A DNA stretch of 28,323 nucleotides from an uncultured Mycoplasmatota bacterium (GTDB lineage Bacteria; Bacillota_I; Bacilli_A; RF39; UBA660), in NCBI GenBank assembly GCA_900551525.1, contig URWD01000016.1, positions 1 to 28,323 of the forward strand. The letters are read 5' to 3'. Within the stretch, counting starts at the first letter, position 1. Each line of letters begins with the position of its first letter. Shown one piece after another: positions 7,508 through 15,932 of the stretch. Below the pieces are notes generated by a model that saw nothing but the letters and a program-made list of their open reading frames with translations, did not search any database and had not been told where the DNA came from. The translations under genes were made by a program, and so were the position numbers.

Positions 7508-7534
7508 AAAGGCCAAATGTAAAAGTTGGCTTTT
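7508..7534 (+). terminator. Terminator after the LysR-Nudix pair
   Basis: AAAGGCCAA (7508-7516) pairs with TTGGCTTTT (7526-7534) with one G-U pair and a 9-nt loop. The T run is short, so some read-through into the aminotransferase operon is possible. Confidence 0.65.
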
Positions 7535-7565
7535 AATATTAAAAAATATTATATTTAATATTAAA
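7532..7565. promoter_or_regulatory. Two copies of the palindrome TTTAATATTAAA, candidate LysR operator
   Basis: The perfect palindrome TTTAATATTAAA occurs at 7532-7543 and again at 7554-7565. The centres are 22 bp apart, close to two helical turns, just upstream of a TATAAT (7598-7603) before the aminotransferase gene. Paired sites on one face of the DNA are usual for LysR tetramers (recognition and activation sites). The motif is pure A/T, so chance must be considered: one further copy lies inside the permease gene at 12923. Confidence 0.45.
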
Positions 7566-7624
7566 AAAAAGTATTTTTCTTTTATTAAATCATGTCATAT
7601 AATAATTTCAATTGAGGTGATAAT

Positions 7625-9145
7625 ATGCAAGAAGAATATTGTGAATCATTAAAAAGATTGTTTGAAAATAATTCTTTATTGAAAAATAAAGTAAGAGGTT
7701 TACCAAATTTAGGGACAAGAAATGATGGTAAAAACTTTTCTTTTGAGGTGAAAAAAATAGCTGATGCCTTTTCTATTTATGGCAATGAATTGTATCAATT
7801 AGAAAATGAAAGAATAAAAGGTTTAGAAACTAGATCACTAGGTGGTGGAAGCCCAATGGAGACTGAAACATTTCCATTATGTACTGCCAAGTTGATTGAT
7901 ACTATTTTGCATAGTAATATGTCTGAATATCCATTAGCAGCAGGCGATGAAGTATCTAGGCAAGAAATCGTTAAATATTTAGAAAGAGAAGGGTTTGAAA
8001 GTCCAAAGGGAATAAATGATGATAACGTAATTTTTACTGTATCAACTACTCAAGCATTTAATATGATTATGAAAGTTATTGCTAGACCTTATGATGTTGT
8101 ATTAATGACTGGTCCAAACTATGGTTTATTTACTTTTACTCCTGAACGTGTAGCTGGTGCTGTAGTAGAGATACTTCCTTTATCTGAGGAAGATAATTGG
8201 TATGTAAATCCAGTAAAATTGGAAAAAAGAATAGATGAATTAAATGAGAACTTAAAAAAAATGGAACCAGAATTAAAATATGTTCCACGAGTAGTAGCAT
8301 TTTTAAATGAAAATCCACATAATCCTTTAGGAAAAGTCATGAATAAAAAAAATTCAGATATTCTGGATAAAATTGGTGATGTTTGTCTTAGAAAAGGTGT
8401 GTTTGTTATTGACGATATTATTTATAGAGATTTAACATTTGATAGAGATAATTTATCTTTGCCTATGGCTTGCAATAAAAAATATTTTAATAATACTATT
8501 ACAATGACTGGTTTATCAAAAAGTTATGGATTAGCATCTTTGCGAGCTGGGATGATAGTTGCCCATGAATCCATTATTAGAGGAGTTAGAAATTATATTT
8601 TTCAGACTATGGATTCATCTCCGGTAATGCAAGGTAAAGCTTTAGCTGGTGCTTTTAATGCATCAGATTTACGATATCAAGTATATAGAGAATATTTTAA
8701 TCCAATTGTTGGTGAGTATATGTATCGATTAGAGTTGTTAAAAGCAATGGTTGAAGGCATAGAGTCAGTTAATGATTTAAATATACGGAAAAATATCGAA
8801 GAAGATATTAGAAAATTAGCATCAAATGAATTTAATATTAATCATTTATTAGAAGGGATCCCTGATGTTCATTTTGTAAACAACTCAATGCCAGAGTCAG
8901 GTTTCTTTGCTTTACTCGATTATACAAATTTGAAAAATAAAGAGGCAGATGGAAGAGTTATAAAAAATGAAATTGAATTGCTTAAATATATGTATGAACA
9001 AGAAAAGATAAAAATAATATTAGGTCAGTCTATTTCATTTCCAAATAGCGAACAGTTAATTGGAAGAGTGACAACTGCACTTCCAAGAGAGGATATAATA
9101 GATCATATGAGTGCCATGAATAGATGTTTAAGAAGGCTTAGATAA
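7625..9145 (+). CDS. PLP-dependent aminotransferase, class I/II
   Basis: Fold-type I PLP enzyme of 506 residues, about 100 longer than typical class I/II aminotransferases. The extra length lies in the first about 75 residues and in a stretch near 190-220. Key residues are visible: Tyr102 and Gly107 in the substrate-entry segment, Asn233 in NPHNPLG, Asp263/Asp264 with Tyr267 in the DDIIYRDL segment, Lys299 in the GLSKSYG segment (Schiff base) and Arg307. It should transaminate, or otherwise alter at C-alpha, an amino-acid-like substrate. ATG 7625 has GAGGTGA upstream. It is the first gene of a run continuing with an ATP-grasp gene 1 nt after its stop, so it probably makes or consumes the amine or keto acid that the ligases use. 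Confidence 0.88.
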   Translation: MQEEYCESLKRLFENNSLLKNKVRGLPNLGTRNDGKNFSFEVKKIADAFSIYGNELYQLENERIKGLETRSLGGGSPMETETFPLCTAKLIDTILHSNMSEYPLAAGDEVSRQEIVKYLEREGFESPKGINDDNVIFTVSTTQAFNMIMKVIARPYDVVLMTGPNYGLFTFTPERVAGAVVEILPLSEEDNWYVNPVKLEKRIDELNENLKKMEPELKYVPRVVAFLNENPHNPLGKVMNKKNSDILDKIGDVCLRKGVFVIDDIIYRDLTFDRDNLSLPMACNKKYFNNTITMTGLSKSYGLASLRAGMIVAHESIIRGVRNYIFQTMDSSPVMQGKALAGAFNASDLRYQVYREYFNPIVGEYMYRLELLKAMVEGIESVNDLNIRKNIEEDIRKLASNEFNINHLLEGIPDVHFVNNSMPESGFFALLDYTNLKNKEADGRVIKNEIELLKYMYEQEKIKIILGQSISFPNSEQLIGRVTTALPREDIIDHMSAMNRCLRRLR

Positions 9146-9146
9146 G

Positions 9147-10055
9147 ATGAAAAGAGTAGGTATTGTATCTTGTGATAAATGGGCTGATAAGATTAGTGAG
9201 GATTTAAAATTAAGAGATGCTTTGAATGAATTAGGTGTTGAGTCGGAAATTGTTTCTTGGCAACAACCTTTAGATAAAAATTTTGACTTACTTATTCTGC
9301 GTTCGGTATGGGGTTATCAAGATGATTTTAATAACTTTAGAAAATGGCTTTTAACGTTAGATGAAAAAGGCGTGCCTTTATTGAATGATATTAATATGAT
9401 TTTAGAAAATATACAAAAGGAAAAACAATTCAACTTGCTGAAAAAGAATAAAATTGAAACAATTAAAACATACTTTTTGAAAAATTTTGAAGCTAGTGAG
9501 AAAAACATAATAAGAATTTTAGAAAGTAGATTTGGAAATGAACCTTGTGTAATTAAACCAACCATTTCTGGAAGTGGCAAAAATACATATGCTGTAAATT
9601 GTAATGATGAAATTCCAAATAGTGTTTTATTTAATGAAATTTATGGTAATTTTGAAAAAATTTTAGAAAATAATCCTTATTGTGGTTTAATGTTTCAACC
9701 ATTTATTCCCGAAATAATTAATGGGGAATATTCATGCATCTTTATTGATGGAGTTTTAACTCATACTATGCTAAGGTTTCCAGCAATATTTCATAAAAAA
9801 ATAAAAACTCAGTTAGTGACTAATGTTCCACCTCAAATTTTAGATTTAGCTAAGAGAGTTGAAAGCATTAATGAATATAGTGGATATTTATATATGAGAG
9901 TTGATATGGTTTTGATTAATGGAGAAGCAAAAATTATGGAAGTGGAATTAGCAGAACCGGATTTATTAACAAAATATATTGATGATAAAAAAATACAAAA
10001 TAGTGTGGTTAGAACTTTATCAAAAAGAATTAAAGAAAGAGCTGATAGATTATAA
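9147..10055 (+). CDS. ATP-grasp ligase, DcsG-like
   Basis: 302-residue protein with the architecture of ATP-grasp enzymes related to DcsG (O-ureido-D-serine cyclo-ligase) and glutathione-synthetase-like proteins. The N-terminal Rossmann-like part ends in the family-typical LRSVWGYQ segment (about 51-58). The ATP-binding subdomain has the Val-Ile-Lys-Pro strand followed by a Ser-Gly-Ser-Gly loop (about 136-147). The C-terminal metal-binding part shows Met-Arg-Val-Asp and Glu-Val-Glu-Leu-Ala-Glu-Pro (about 250-275). It should activate a carboxylate as acyl-phosphate and join it to a nitrogen, within or between molecules. It follows the aminotransferase by 1 nt, and the next gene begins at its stop. 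DcsG itself closes a ring, so a cyclised amino-acid product is a possibility, not a conclusion. Confidence 0.8.
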   Translation: MKRVGIVSCDKWADKISEDLKLRDALNELGVESEIVSWQQPLDKNFDLLILRSVWGYQDDFNNFRKWLLTLDEKGVPLLNDINMILENIQKEKQFNLLKKNKIETIKTYFLKNFEASEKNIIRILESRFGNEPCVIKPTISGSGKNTYAVNCNDEIPNSVLFNEIYGNFEKILENNPYCGLMFQPFIPEIINGEYSCIFIDGVLTHTMLRFPAIFHKKIKTQLVTNVPPQILDLAKRVESINEYSGYLYMRVDMVLINGEAKIMEVELAEPDLLTKYIDDKKIQNSVVRTLSKRIKERADRL

Positions 10056-10765
10056 ATACATGTAAAATAGTTTTTGTAGGAGGTCCATGTGGTGGTAAAT
10101 CAGCATCTTTAGATTATTTTCAAAAAAATTTTCTTAAAGATGGAATAAATGCAATCTTTATTAGTGAAACAGCAAACTATCTTTTAAATAATGGGTTTGA
10201 GATAAATCGAAATATATCTATTTTTGATTTTCAAAATTTATTATTTAAAATTCAATTTTTAAAAGAATATTTAAGGGAAGACAGAAGTGAAGTTCTTGTA
10301 TGTGATAGGGGATTACTTGATGGTAAAGTCTATATAGGAGAGAAAGCTTATAGCGAAATTTTAAAACTTAATAGAGTTACTGAAGATGTGATTAAAAATA
10401 CATATGATGTAGCAGCTTATTTTAAAAGTATTGCATATGAGTATCCTGATGAGTTTGCAAAGAAAAGAATTTATGAAACGCCAGAATGTGGAATAAAAAG
10501 AGATATTGAAAGTTTAAATGTGTGGAAAGGTTTAGTTCTTCCATTAGATTATAAAAATGAAGATGGTTTTATTTTAAAAAGAGAAAAAATATATTTATGC
10601 ATTCTTGAATATATTTTGAAAAACAAGGATAAATATAAAAAAAATTTAAATAGTTATTATGATTTTTCCTATGTTAGATTTATGTTAAATGGAATTGATA
10701 CAATTTTAGAAAGCAATCATTTAACTGAAGAAACTAAAATGAATGTAAGGAGGTTGGTTCGATGA
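10052..10765 (+). pseudogene. AAA_28-type P-loop kinase/ATPase with lost start codon
   Basis: An uninterrupted 237-codon frame encodes an intact AAA_28 (PF13521)-like protein. It has beta strand CKIVFV, Walker A GGPCGGKS (residues 10-17), an ISETANYL segment, CDRGLLDGK (Walker B region, about 91-99), and the family's later ETPE...LNVW segment. No ATG, GTG or TTG precedes the Walker A motif: the frame opens with ATT (10049) and ATA (10052). The first usable start, GTG at 10388, would delete the ATP-binding site. Had 10054 been G, the context would read ATGA, giving a start that overlaps the TGA of the upstream gene, exactly the arrangement this gene has with its own downstream neighbour (10762). 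So one G-to-A change appears to have removed the start while leaving a stop (TAA) for the gene before. Rare AUA or AUU initiation could still make some protein. Confidence 0.75.
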
Positions 10766-12024
10766 AGAGACTTTTATATTTTGAAGAATATGAAAACAAT
10801 TTATCTCATTCATTATTTAAAAGAGAGGATATAGATGTAATAATTATTAGAACAAGTAAAAATATGAAATTTTTTAGTGATAGTTATTTAAAATATACAT
10901 CGAAATTTAAATGCTATACAATTGATTTTAATAATGATATAGATGAAGAAATAAAAAAATTTAAAAATTGGTTAAAAAAAAATAATATAGAAAAAATAGA
11001 TTGTTTTTTAAGCGATTCAGAATATTATTTAGCGTTTGCTAATAGATTTGCAAGAAAGTTGGGACTAGAAGTTTTAAATGAAGAGCAAATAAAATGGGTT
11101 AGAGATAAAGTTTATATGAAAGAAAAATTTAGAGATATCGGAATTGATACTGTTGATTTTCAAGCTATAAATAGTAAAGAAGAATTAAAAAATTTTTTTC
11201 TTGAAAATGGTAGCAAAAGGATTGTGTTTAAACCTAGACGAGGAATGAATAGCATTAAAACTTATATAATTAATTCTATTAAAGATATTGATGATTTAGA
11301 TGTAATAATTGAACCTGGAAAATATATGGCTGAAAATTTTTGTTATGATCATGAATGGTCGATAGAAAGTTTAGTTCAAAATGGTATTGTGTTAGATTCT
11401 TATGTTACGTATATTCCTAATCCTACATTATGGGCCACAATTAATAATGAGCTGAACTGTCATATGACAGTACCAAAAATTCCAAATTTCTTTAAATTTA
11501 TACCTAAAGAATTTATTCAACAAATAGTTACTGGAATGCAACTAGAAAATGGAGCCATGACTATAGAGGTGTTTATTAGTGAAGATGGCTACGTTAAGGC
11601 AAGTGAATTAGGATGGAGACTTCCTGGTTGTCAGGCAACTTTAAATCATAGTTATTCTTATGGAATTGATATATATAATATATTAATTGATATTGCTTTG
11701 CGAACTCCTGTTACGTTAAAATATAGAAACAGAATTTTAAGTGTTGGAGATTTATATTTGCCTAATAAGGAAGGACTTGTAGAGAAAATAACTCCTTTAG
11801 ATGAACTATTGAATATGGATGGAGTTATAGCGGGCGAAATGTTTGCCAAAGCTGGTGAATATCAAAAAAAACGAAGAGTTGGTAATGATGCTTCAGGATG
11901 GGTTCAAGTGGTTGGTATTGATGAAAAAGAAACTTTGAAGAAGATGAAAATGGTGTTTAATAATTTTGAGATTGAAACAAAGAAAGAAACGAGGGATTTA
12001 AAACATGTTAGAGAAAAAAAGTAA
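10762..12024 (+). CDS. ATP-grasp carboxylate-amine ligase
   Basis: 420-residue ATP-grasp enzyme of the L-amino-acid ligase/carbamoyl-phosphate-synthase-like type. The N-terminal Rossmann-like domain spans about 1-110. The ATP-binding core has a VFKPRRGMNS segment (about 153-162), and the hinge region carries EPGKYMAENFCYDHEWSIES (about 178-197). The metal-binding C-terminal part has Thr-Ile-Glu-Val-Phe followed by Glu-Leu-Gly-Trp-Arg-Leu-Pro-Gly (about 262-285). A final beta-rich domain ends in a Lys/Glu tail. Expected reaction: ATP-dependent amide bond formation between a carboxylate and an amino group, as in dipeptide synthesis by BacD-type ligases. Its ATG overlaps the TGA of the kinase frame (ATGA), and its 3' end overlaps the lipoprotein start by about 20 nt. 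Confidence 0.86.
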   Translation: MKRLLYFEEYENNLSHSLFKREDIDVIIIRTSKNMKFFSDSYLKYTSKFKCYTIDFNNDIDEEIKKFKNWLKKNNIEKIDCFLSDSEYYLAFANRFARKLGLEVLNEEQIKWVRDKVYMKEKFRDIGIDTVDFQAINSKEELKNFFLENGSKRIVFKPRRGMNSIKTYIINSIKDIDDLDVIIEPGKYMAENFCYDHEWSIESLVQNGIVLDSYVTYIPNPTLWATINNELNCHMTVPKIPNFFKFIPKEFIQQIVTGMQLENGAMTIEVFISEDGYVKASELGWRLPGCQATLNHSYSYGIDIYNILIDIALRTPVTLKYRNRILSVGDLYLPNKEGLVEKITPLDELLNMDGVIAGEMFAKAGEYQKKRRVGNDASGWVQVVGIDEKETLKKMKMVFNNFEIETKKETRDLKHVREKK

Positions 12025-12781
12025 ATTAATTCTATTGGGTATTTTAATATTCACTGTTGCTGGTTGTTCTAAAGAAATGCAATCTATTAATTCCTTAAAA
12101 GATTTAGAATTTAGTAAAATTGGTATTTATACTGGTTCCGAATATGATTCTTTACTTGAACAAAAATTGCCAAATTCAGAAGCTACATATTTTAATAGTT
12201 ATAGTGATCAAATATCTGCTTTAAAAGCAGGAAAGATAGATGGTTTTTTGACTGATGAACCTTTAAGTAAAGAAATAATTAAAAATAATTCTAATTTAAA
12301 AATTTTAAAGGAAAAATTAAGTGTAGATAGCTACGCGTTTGCAATAAGTCCTAAAAGTAAGTGGCTAGAAGAAAAAGTTAATAACGAATTATTAAAAATG
12401 AATAGTAATGGCAAATTAAAAGAAATGGAATCAAAATGGATGAGTGATAAAGAAGAAAATAAAATATTAGAAAAGTATACTTATGATGATTCTAAGGGTG
12501 TAATAACATTTGCAACAGTTTCCGGTTCGGCACCATTTTCATATATGAAAGATAATGAAATAGTTGGATACGATATTGATATTATAAATTATATTTGTAT
12601 GAAATTAGGTTATAAATTAAAAATTGTGGAAATGTCATTTGATGGAATAATACCAGCACTAAAAAGTGGTAAAATAGATATGGCAGGTTGTTCTATAATT
12701 GTAACAGAAGAAAGAAAAAAATCAGTATTGTTTTCAGTTCCTAATTATACAGGCGGAATTGTAATGATTGTTAGAGGATAG
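12005..12781 (+). CDS. Substrate-binding lipoprotein of an amino-acid ABC transporter, lobes in swapped order
   Basis: 258-residue SBP_bac_3-like protein. The N-terminus is a lipoprotein signal peptide with lipobox Val-Ala-Gly-Cys; Cys21 would be lipidated and anchored to the outer face of the membrane. Residues about 38-155 look like the second lobe plus C-terminal tail of a type II binding protein (IGIYTGSEYDS, then LKAGKIDGFLTDEP and a closing KLKEMESKWM helix). Residues about 163-256 look like the first lobe (ATVSGSAPFSY, then VGYDIDIINYI, then SFDGIIPALKSGKIDM). The order is the reverse of the usual one, suggesting circular permutation or a truncated tandem. It is followed 1 nt later by the permease. 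The ligand is probably a polar amino acid or pathway-related compound. Confidence 0.82.
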   Translation: MLEKKSKLILLGILIFTVAGCSKEMQSINSLKDLEFSKIGIYTGSEYDSLLEQKLPNSEATYFNSYSDQISALKAGKIDGFLTDEPLSKEIIKNNSNLKILKEKLSVDSYAFAISPKSKWLEEKVNNELLKMNSNGKLKEMESKWMSDKEENKILEKYTYDDSKGVITFATVSGSAPFSYMKDNEIVGYDIDIINYICMKLGYKLKIVEMSFDGIIPALKSGKIDMAGCSIIVTEERKKSVLFSVPNYTGGIVMIVRG

Positions 12782-12782
12782 T

Positions 12783-13550
12783 ATGAAAAAAATTATTTAT
12801 TATTTAATATTAGTTGTTGTTATTGGAACTATTATTTTTCTAAATTTTGACAACTTAGTTGATTTTGGAAATAAGTTTGTATTGAGTTTTAATAGAACCT
12901 TGATTGAAGAAAAAAGGTACCTTTTAATATTAAATGGGCTTAAGAGTACTCTAATAATATCTTTCTTTGCTATTTTTTTAGGCACAATATTAGGAATTGT
13001 AATTTTTCTTATAAAAAGAATTAAAATTGAAGTTGTAAGAAATATTACAAATTTCGTGGTATCTTTAATACAAGGAACCCCGATTACAGTTTTATTACTT
13101 ATATTTTACTATGTAATATTTGAAAATATTAATATAAATCCATTGATAGTTGCTATTATAGTTTTTGCCATTTATTTTGCTGCATATGTTTCTCAGATTT
13201 TGGTAGGTGCTTACAATTCTATAAATAAATCACAGATAAATTCAGCCTATTCTTTGGGTTTTACAAAAATTCAAACTTTAAGATATATTTTATTACCTCA
13301 AATACTATCTTATGTTATACCTGTTTATAAAAATGAATGTGTATCATTAATTAAGCTTACTTCAATAGCCGGTTACATATCTATAATGGAACTTACAAAG
13401 GCTAGTGATATTATAAGAAATAGGACATATGAAGCATTTTTCCCTTTAATATTGATAGCAATTATGTATTTCATAATTTGTTTATTAGTTAGTAAAATGT
13501 TAAATGTGTTTTATAGAAAAGTTAATCACAGGGCGGTGAAAAAAATATGA
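12783..13550 (+). CDS. Amino-acid ABC transporter permease (HisM/GlnP type)
   Basis: 255-residue integral membrane protein. An N-terminal membrane segment (about 4-22) is followed by the BPD_transp_1 core, with helices near residues 52-80, 92-112, 115-140 and a pair toward the C-terminus. The EAA-type cytoplasmic loop that contacts the ATPase is visible as AYSLGFTKIQTLRYILLPQ (about 158-176). I start at ATG 12783, which has GAGG upstream and follows the lipoprotein stop by 1 nt; a TTG further upstream is less likely. The stop overlaps the ATPase start (ATGA). The polar-amino-acid uptake family is indicated; such permeases often act as homodimers when only one is encoded, as here. Confidence 0.9.
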   Translation: MKKIIYYLILVVVIGTIIFLNFDNLVDFGNKFVLSFNRTLIEEKRYLLILNGLKSTLIISFFAIFLGTILGIVIFLIKRIKIEVVRNITNFVVSLIQGTPITVLLLIFYYVIFENININPLIVAIIVFAIYFAAYVSQILVGAYNSINKSQINSAYSLGFTKIQTLRYILLPQILSYVIPVYKNECVSLIKLTSIAGYISIMELTKASDIIRNRTYEAFFPLILIAIMYFIICLLVSKMLNVFYRKVNHRAVKKI

Positions 13551-14209
13551 GCACTATTTTGGAAATAAAAAATGTAACCAAGACATTTGGTGATGAAATA
13601 ATATTTAAAAATGTAAATTTGATAGTAAAAAAAGGAGAAGTTATTTCTATAATTGGAAAAAGTGGCTCAGGTAAAAGCACTTTTCTAAAATGCTTAAATA
13701 GATTGGAAGAAATTAATGGTGGAGAAATACTTTTTGATAATAAAAATATAAACAATTATCCAATTTCGATTTTGAGACAGAAAATAGGATTGGTTTTTCA
13801 AGATTATAATTTATTTGAACATTTAACTGTATTTGAAAATTTAATTATTGGATTAATTAAGATTAAAAATTATTCACAAACCAAGAGTGAAAAAATGACG
13901 TTAGATATTTTGAAAAAAATTGATTTATTAGATAAAAAGGATAAATTTCCTGATGAATTATCTGGTGGGCAAAAGCAACGAGTAGCTATAGCTAGAACTA
14001 TGTTAATGAAACCAGATATTATACTGCTTGATGAACCAACAAGTGCTTTAGATAAGGAATTTAAAGAAAGTGTATTAAATTTGATTGCAGAATTAATTGA
14101 AGAAAATATGACTCTTATAATTGTTTCACATGAGGAAGAGTTTGTAAAAAAAGTGTCTGACAGAGTAATTGAACTTAAAAATAATAAACTAAAGGAGGTT
14201 ATTAAATGA
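13547..14209 (+). CDS. Amino-acid ABC transporter ATP-binding protein (GlnQ type)
   Basis: 220-residue cytoplasmic ATPase that powers the adjoining permease. All motifs are present: Walker A GKSGSGKST (about 37-45), Q-loop VFQDYNLF (about 82-89), signature LSGGQKQR (about 140-147), Walker B ILLDEPTSALD (about 163-173) and the switch His in IIVSHEEEF (about 196-204). It is about 20 residues shorter than typical GlnQ, mainly at the C-terminus, but functionally complete. It overlaps the permease by 4 nt and the methyltransferase by 4 nt, so the transporter is built into the operon rather than adjacent by chance. Confidence 0.93.
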   Translation: MSTILEIKNVTKTFGDEIIFKNVNLIVKKGEVISIIGKSGSGKSTFLKCLNRLEEINGGEILFDNKNINNYPISILRQKIGLVFQDYNLFEHLTVFENLIIGLIKIKNYSQTKSEKMTLDILKKIDLLDKKDKFPDELSGGQKQRVAIARTMLMKPDIILLDEPTSALDKEFKESVLNLIAELIEENMTLIIVSHEEEFVKKVSDRVIELKNNKLKEVIK

Positions 14210-15339
14210 GTTTAAGTATTGATGAATATAATAAGCAAGAATGTAAAGGAAAAATAATGCTATCAAATAGATTTATCAGAGCATTTAAACCAAAATTATT
14301 TGAAGCTGGTGGTTTTCCAACAACTGTTCAAGTGGAAGAAGAACTTATAAGATATATAGATAGTATGCATGCTTATAGTTTTGATACCCACTATAATAAA
14401 TTGTGTGGAGGTATAACTTGTGAGGAATTTGAGTTGTTAAAAAAATGTACTTATGATATTTATGAACTTACTAAAAAGACTTATCGGGGAGAATTTTTAG
14501 TTAAAGCTCCAATGATTGCTTCAATTTGTGAAAAAAGAATTATTGAAGCAGCACTTGGAACCATCGAAAATAAAAGAGTATTTGAAATAGGTGGTGGTTC
14601 TGGAACTTTAGGCTGTTTGCTTCTTGAAGATGGAATAAAATATGCTGCTACAGATGTAACCCAAGCATTTTATTTGATACAAAATCGTTTGTTTAATCAT
14701 ATTTGCCGAAATAGTATAAATGAGTTAGTTAATGAAGAATTAAATAATAATTCTAGATGTATTCATATTCCTTATTGGAAATTGTGGGAAATGAGAAATA
14801 GTCCTATTGAAACAGACTTAGTCGTTTCCAATCACGCTTTGTTAGAAATGAGTCCAAATTCTTTAAGATTTTATTTGAATTTTTGTAGAAAGGCATTAGA
14901 AAAGTCTGAAGAAGGTATTTTTGTTTTTCAAGGTGGTGGTTGGAGAATTGATCAAAACTTAATCGATTTAATTAACCTTTTTGAAGAATATGGATATTAC
15001 TTAAAATACTTTGATCATAGTAAAGAAATTGCTGGTTTTTCCTTGCAACCAGGTTCAATAAAACAAGATGTTGTTAAAGCTTTAAAAAATTTACTAAATG
15101 GAGATGTAAAAATAGAAAAAATATATGCTTTGGGTAATCATATACTTGAAAGGCTTGGTAGTGAAGAAATATATTTTACTGATACTTTGGGCAAAATGAT
15201 GAATGATAAATTTGAAAAAATTAAAAAAATGGAGAAAATTGATATTGAAACGGTTAAGTCATTTTATAGTCAATTTGGAAATTTAAAAATGAGCCCCGAT
15301 GATGAATTTGGTGAATATATTTTAAGTAGAAAAAAATAA
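14206..15339 (+). CDS. SAM-dependent methyltransferase, sugar-O-methyltransferase-like
   Basis: 377-residue protein with a class I methyltransferase core. Motif I, Val-Phe-Glu-Ile-Gly-Gly-Gly-Ser-Gly (about 125-133), would bind SAM; an acidic residue near 145-150 (ATDVTQ) would contact the ribose; and DLVVSNHALLEMSP (about 205-218) occupies the motif IV/V region. About 120 N-terminal residues and about 100 C-terminal residues flank the core. The EIGGGSG and SNHALLEM pattern resembles putative sugar O-methyltransferases (NanM-like), but the acceptor is not certain. ATG 14206 overlaps the ATPase stop, with AAGGAGG upstream. In context it may methylate the assembled product or its activated precursor. 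Confidence 0.8.
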   Translation: MSLSIDEYNKQECKGKIMLSNRFIRAFKPKLFEAGGFPTTVQVEEELIRYIDSMHAYSFDTHYNKLCGGITCEEFELLKKCTYDIYELTKKTYRGEFLVKAPMIASICEKRIIEAALGTIENKRVFEIGGGSGTLGCLLLEDGIKYAATDVTQAFYLIQNRLFNHICRNSINELVNEELNNNSRCIHIPYWKLWEMRNSPIETDLVVSNHALLEMSPNSLRFYLNFCRKALEKSEEGIFVFQGGGWRIDQNLIDLINLFEEYGYYLKYFDHSKEIAGFSLQPGSIKQDVVKALKNLLNGDVKIEKIYALGNHILERLGSEEIYFTDTLGKMMNDKFEKIKKMEKIDIETVKSFYSQFGNLKMSPDDEFGEYILSRKK

Positions 15340-15352
15340 TGGTGATATTTAT

Positions 15353-15932
15353 ATGAGATATGCTATTATGTCAGATGGTAAGGAAACTAGATAGAATAAT
15401 TACATGGATACTACTAAACAAACTATTTCAATAAATGAAGAAAATTTATTGCAAAGAACTATTAGATTGTTACATGAAAATGAAATATATGATATACTGA
15501 TATTGTCACATGATAGAAGACATTGGATAAATGGCATTAAACATGTAGAATCTAGTTTTTCAAAACCATTAGGAAAAATGTTTGCTTTTGATTATTTAGA
15601 AGAACCTACAACTTTTCTTTATGGTGATACATTTTATTCTGATGATGCGTTAAAGAAAATGATAAATACTGATACTAAAGATATTTGTTTTTTTGGGAAC
15701 TGAAAAAGCTTTAATGGCAGTAAAAGTTGTTGATGTTAACTTATTTAAGACTCGTCTAATGAATATTAATGAAGAAAATTGCAATATTTATCATTTGTTT
15801 GCTGATGATAAATCTAGATTTGTTTATGTAGAATCGGAATTTTATAATATTAATACCCCAAATGATTACCATATTTTATTAAAAAAAATTAAAAAGGAGA
15901 CTGACAATGGAAAAAATAATTGTAAATTTTGA
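15353..15932 (+). pseudogene. MobA/LicC-like nucleotidyltransferase, one nonsense and one frameshift
   Basis: Remnant of an NTP-transferase of about 190 residues that would activate a sugar- or polyol-phosphate as a nucleotide conjugate. The start at ATG 15353 encodes YAIMSDGKETR, matching the nucleotide-binding N-terminus. The next codon is TAG (15392-15394) where relatives have Trp (then NNY, and an I-K/I-N-E-x-L segment), so a G-to-A change is inferred. Translation is otherwise open to about 15690. There one extra base in the T7G3 run forces a stop at 15701-15703, and the correct frame resumes as GTEKALMAVKVVD and ends with the typical FYNINTPNDY near 15845-15875. Internal starts (15404, 15693) would make separate fragments lacking the nucleotide-binding loop. 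Its 3' end overlaps the next gene by 26 nt. Confidence 0.8.

Noticed and set aside
7467..7652. A plus-strand ORF of 61 codons bridging the Nudix and aminotransferase genes
   Set aside because: It runs through the terminator and the putative operator and overlaps both real genes in another frame. It is Lys/Ile-rich, as expected from AT-rich non-coding DNA.
12923..12934. A third copy of TTTAATATTAAA as another LysR site
   Set aside because: It lies inside the permease coding sequence and is single. A pure A/T 12-mer can occur by chance in DNA this AT-rich.
15680..15700. Programmed ribosomal frameshifting at the T7G3 run in the nucleotidyltransferase gene
   Set aside because: The same gene carries an upstream in-frame TAG at 15392, so a slip here would not restore the protein. 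Two lesions point to decay or sequence error.
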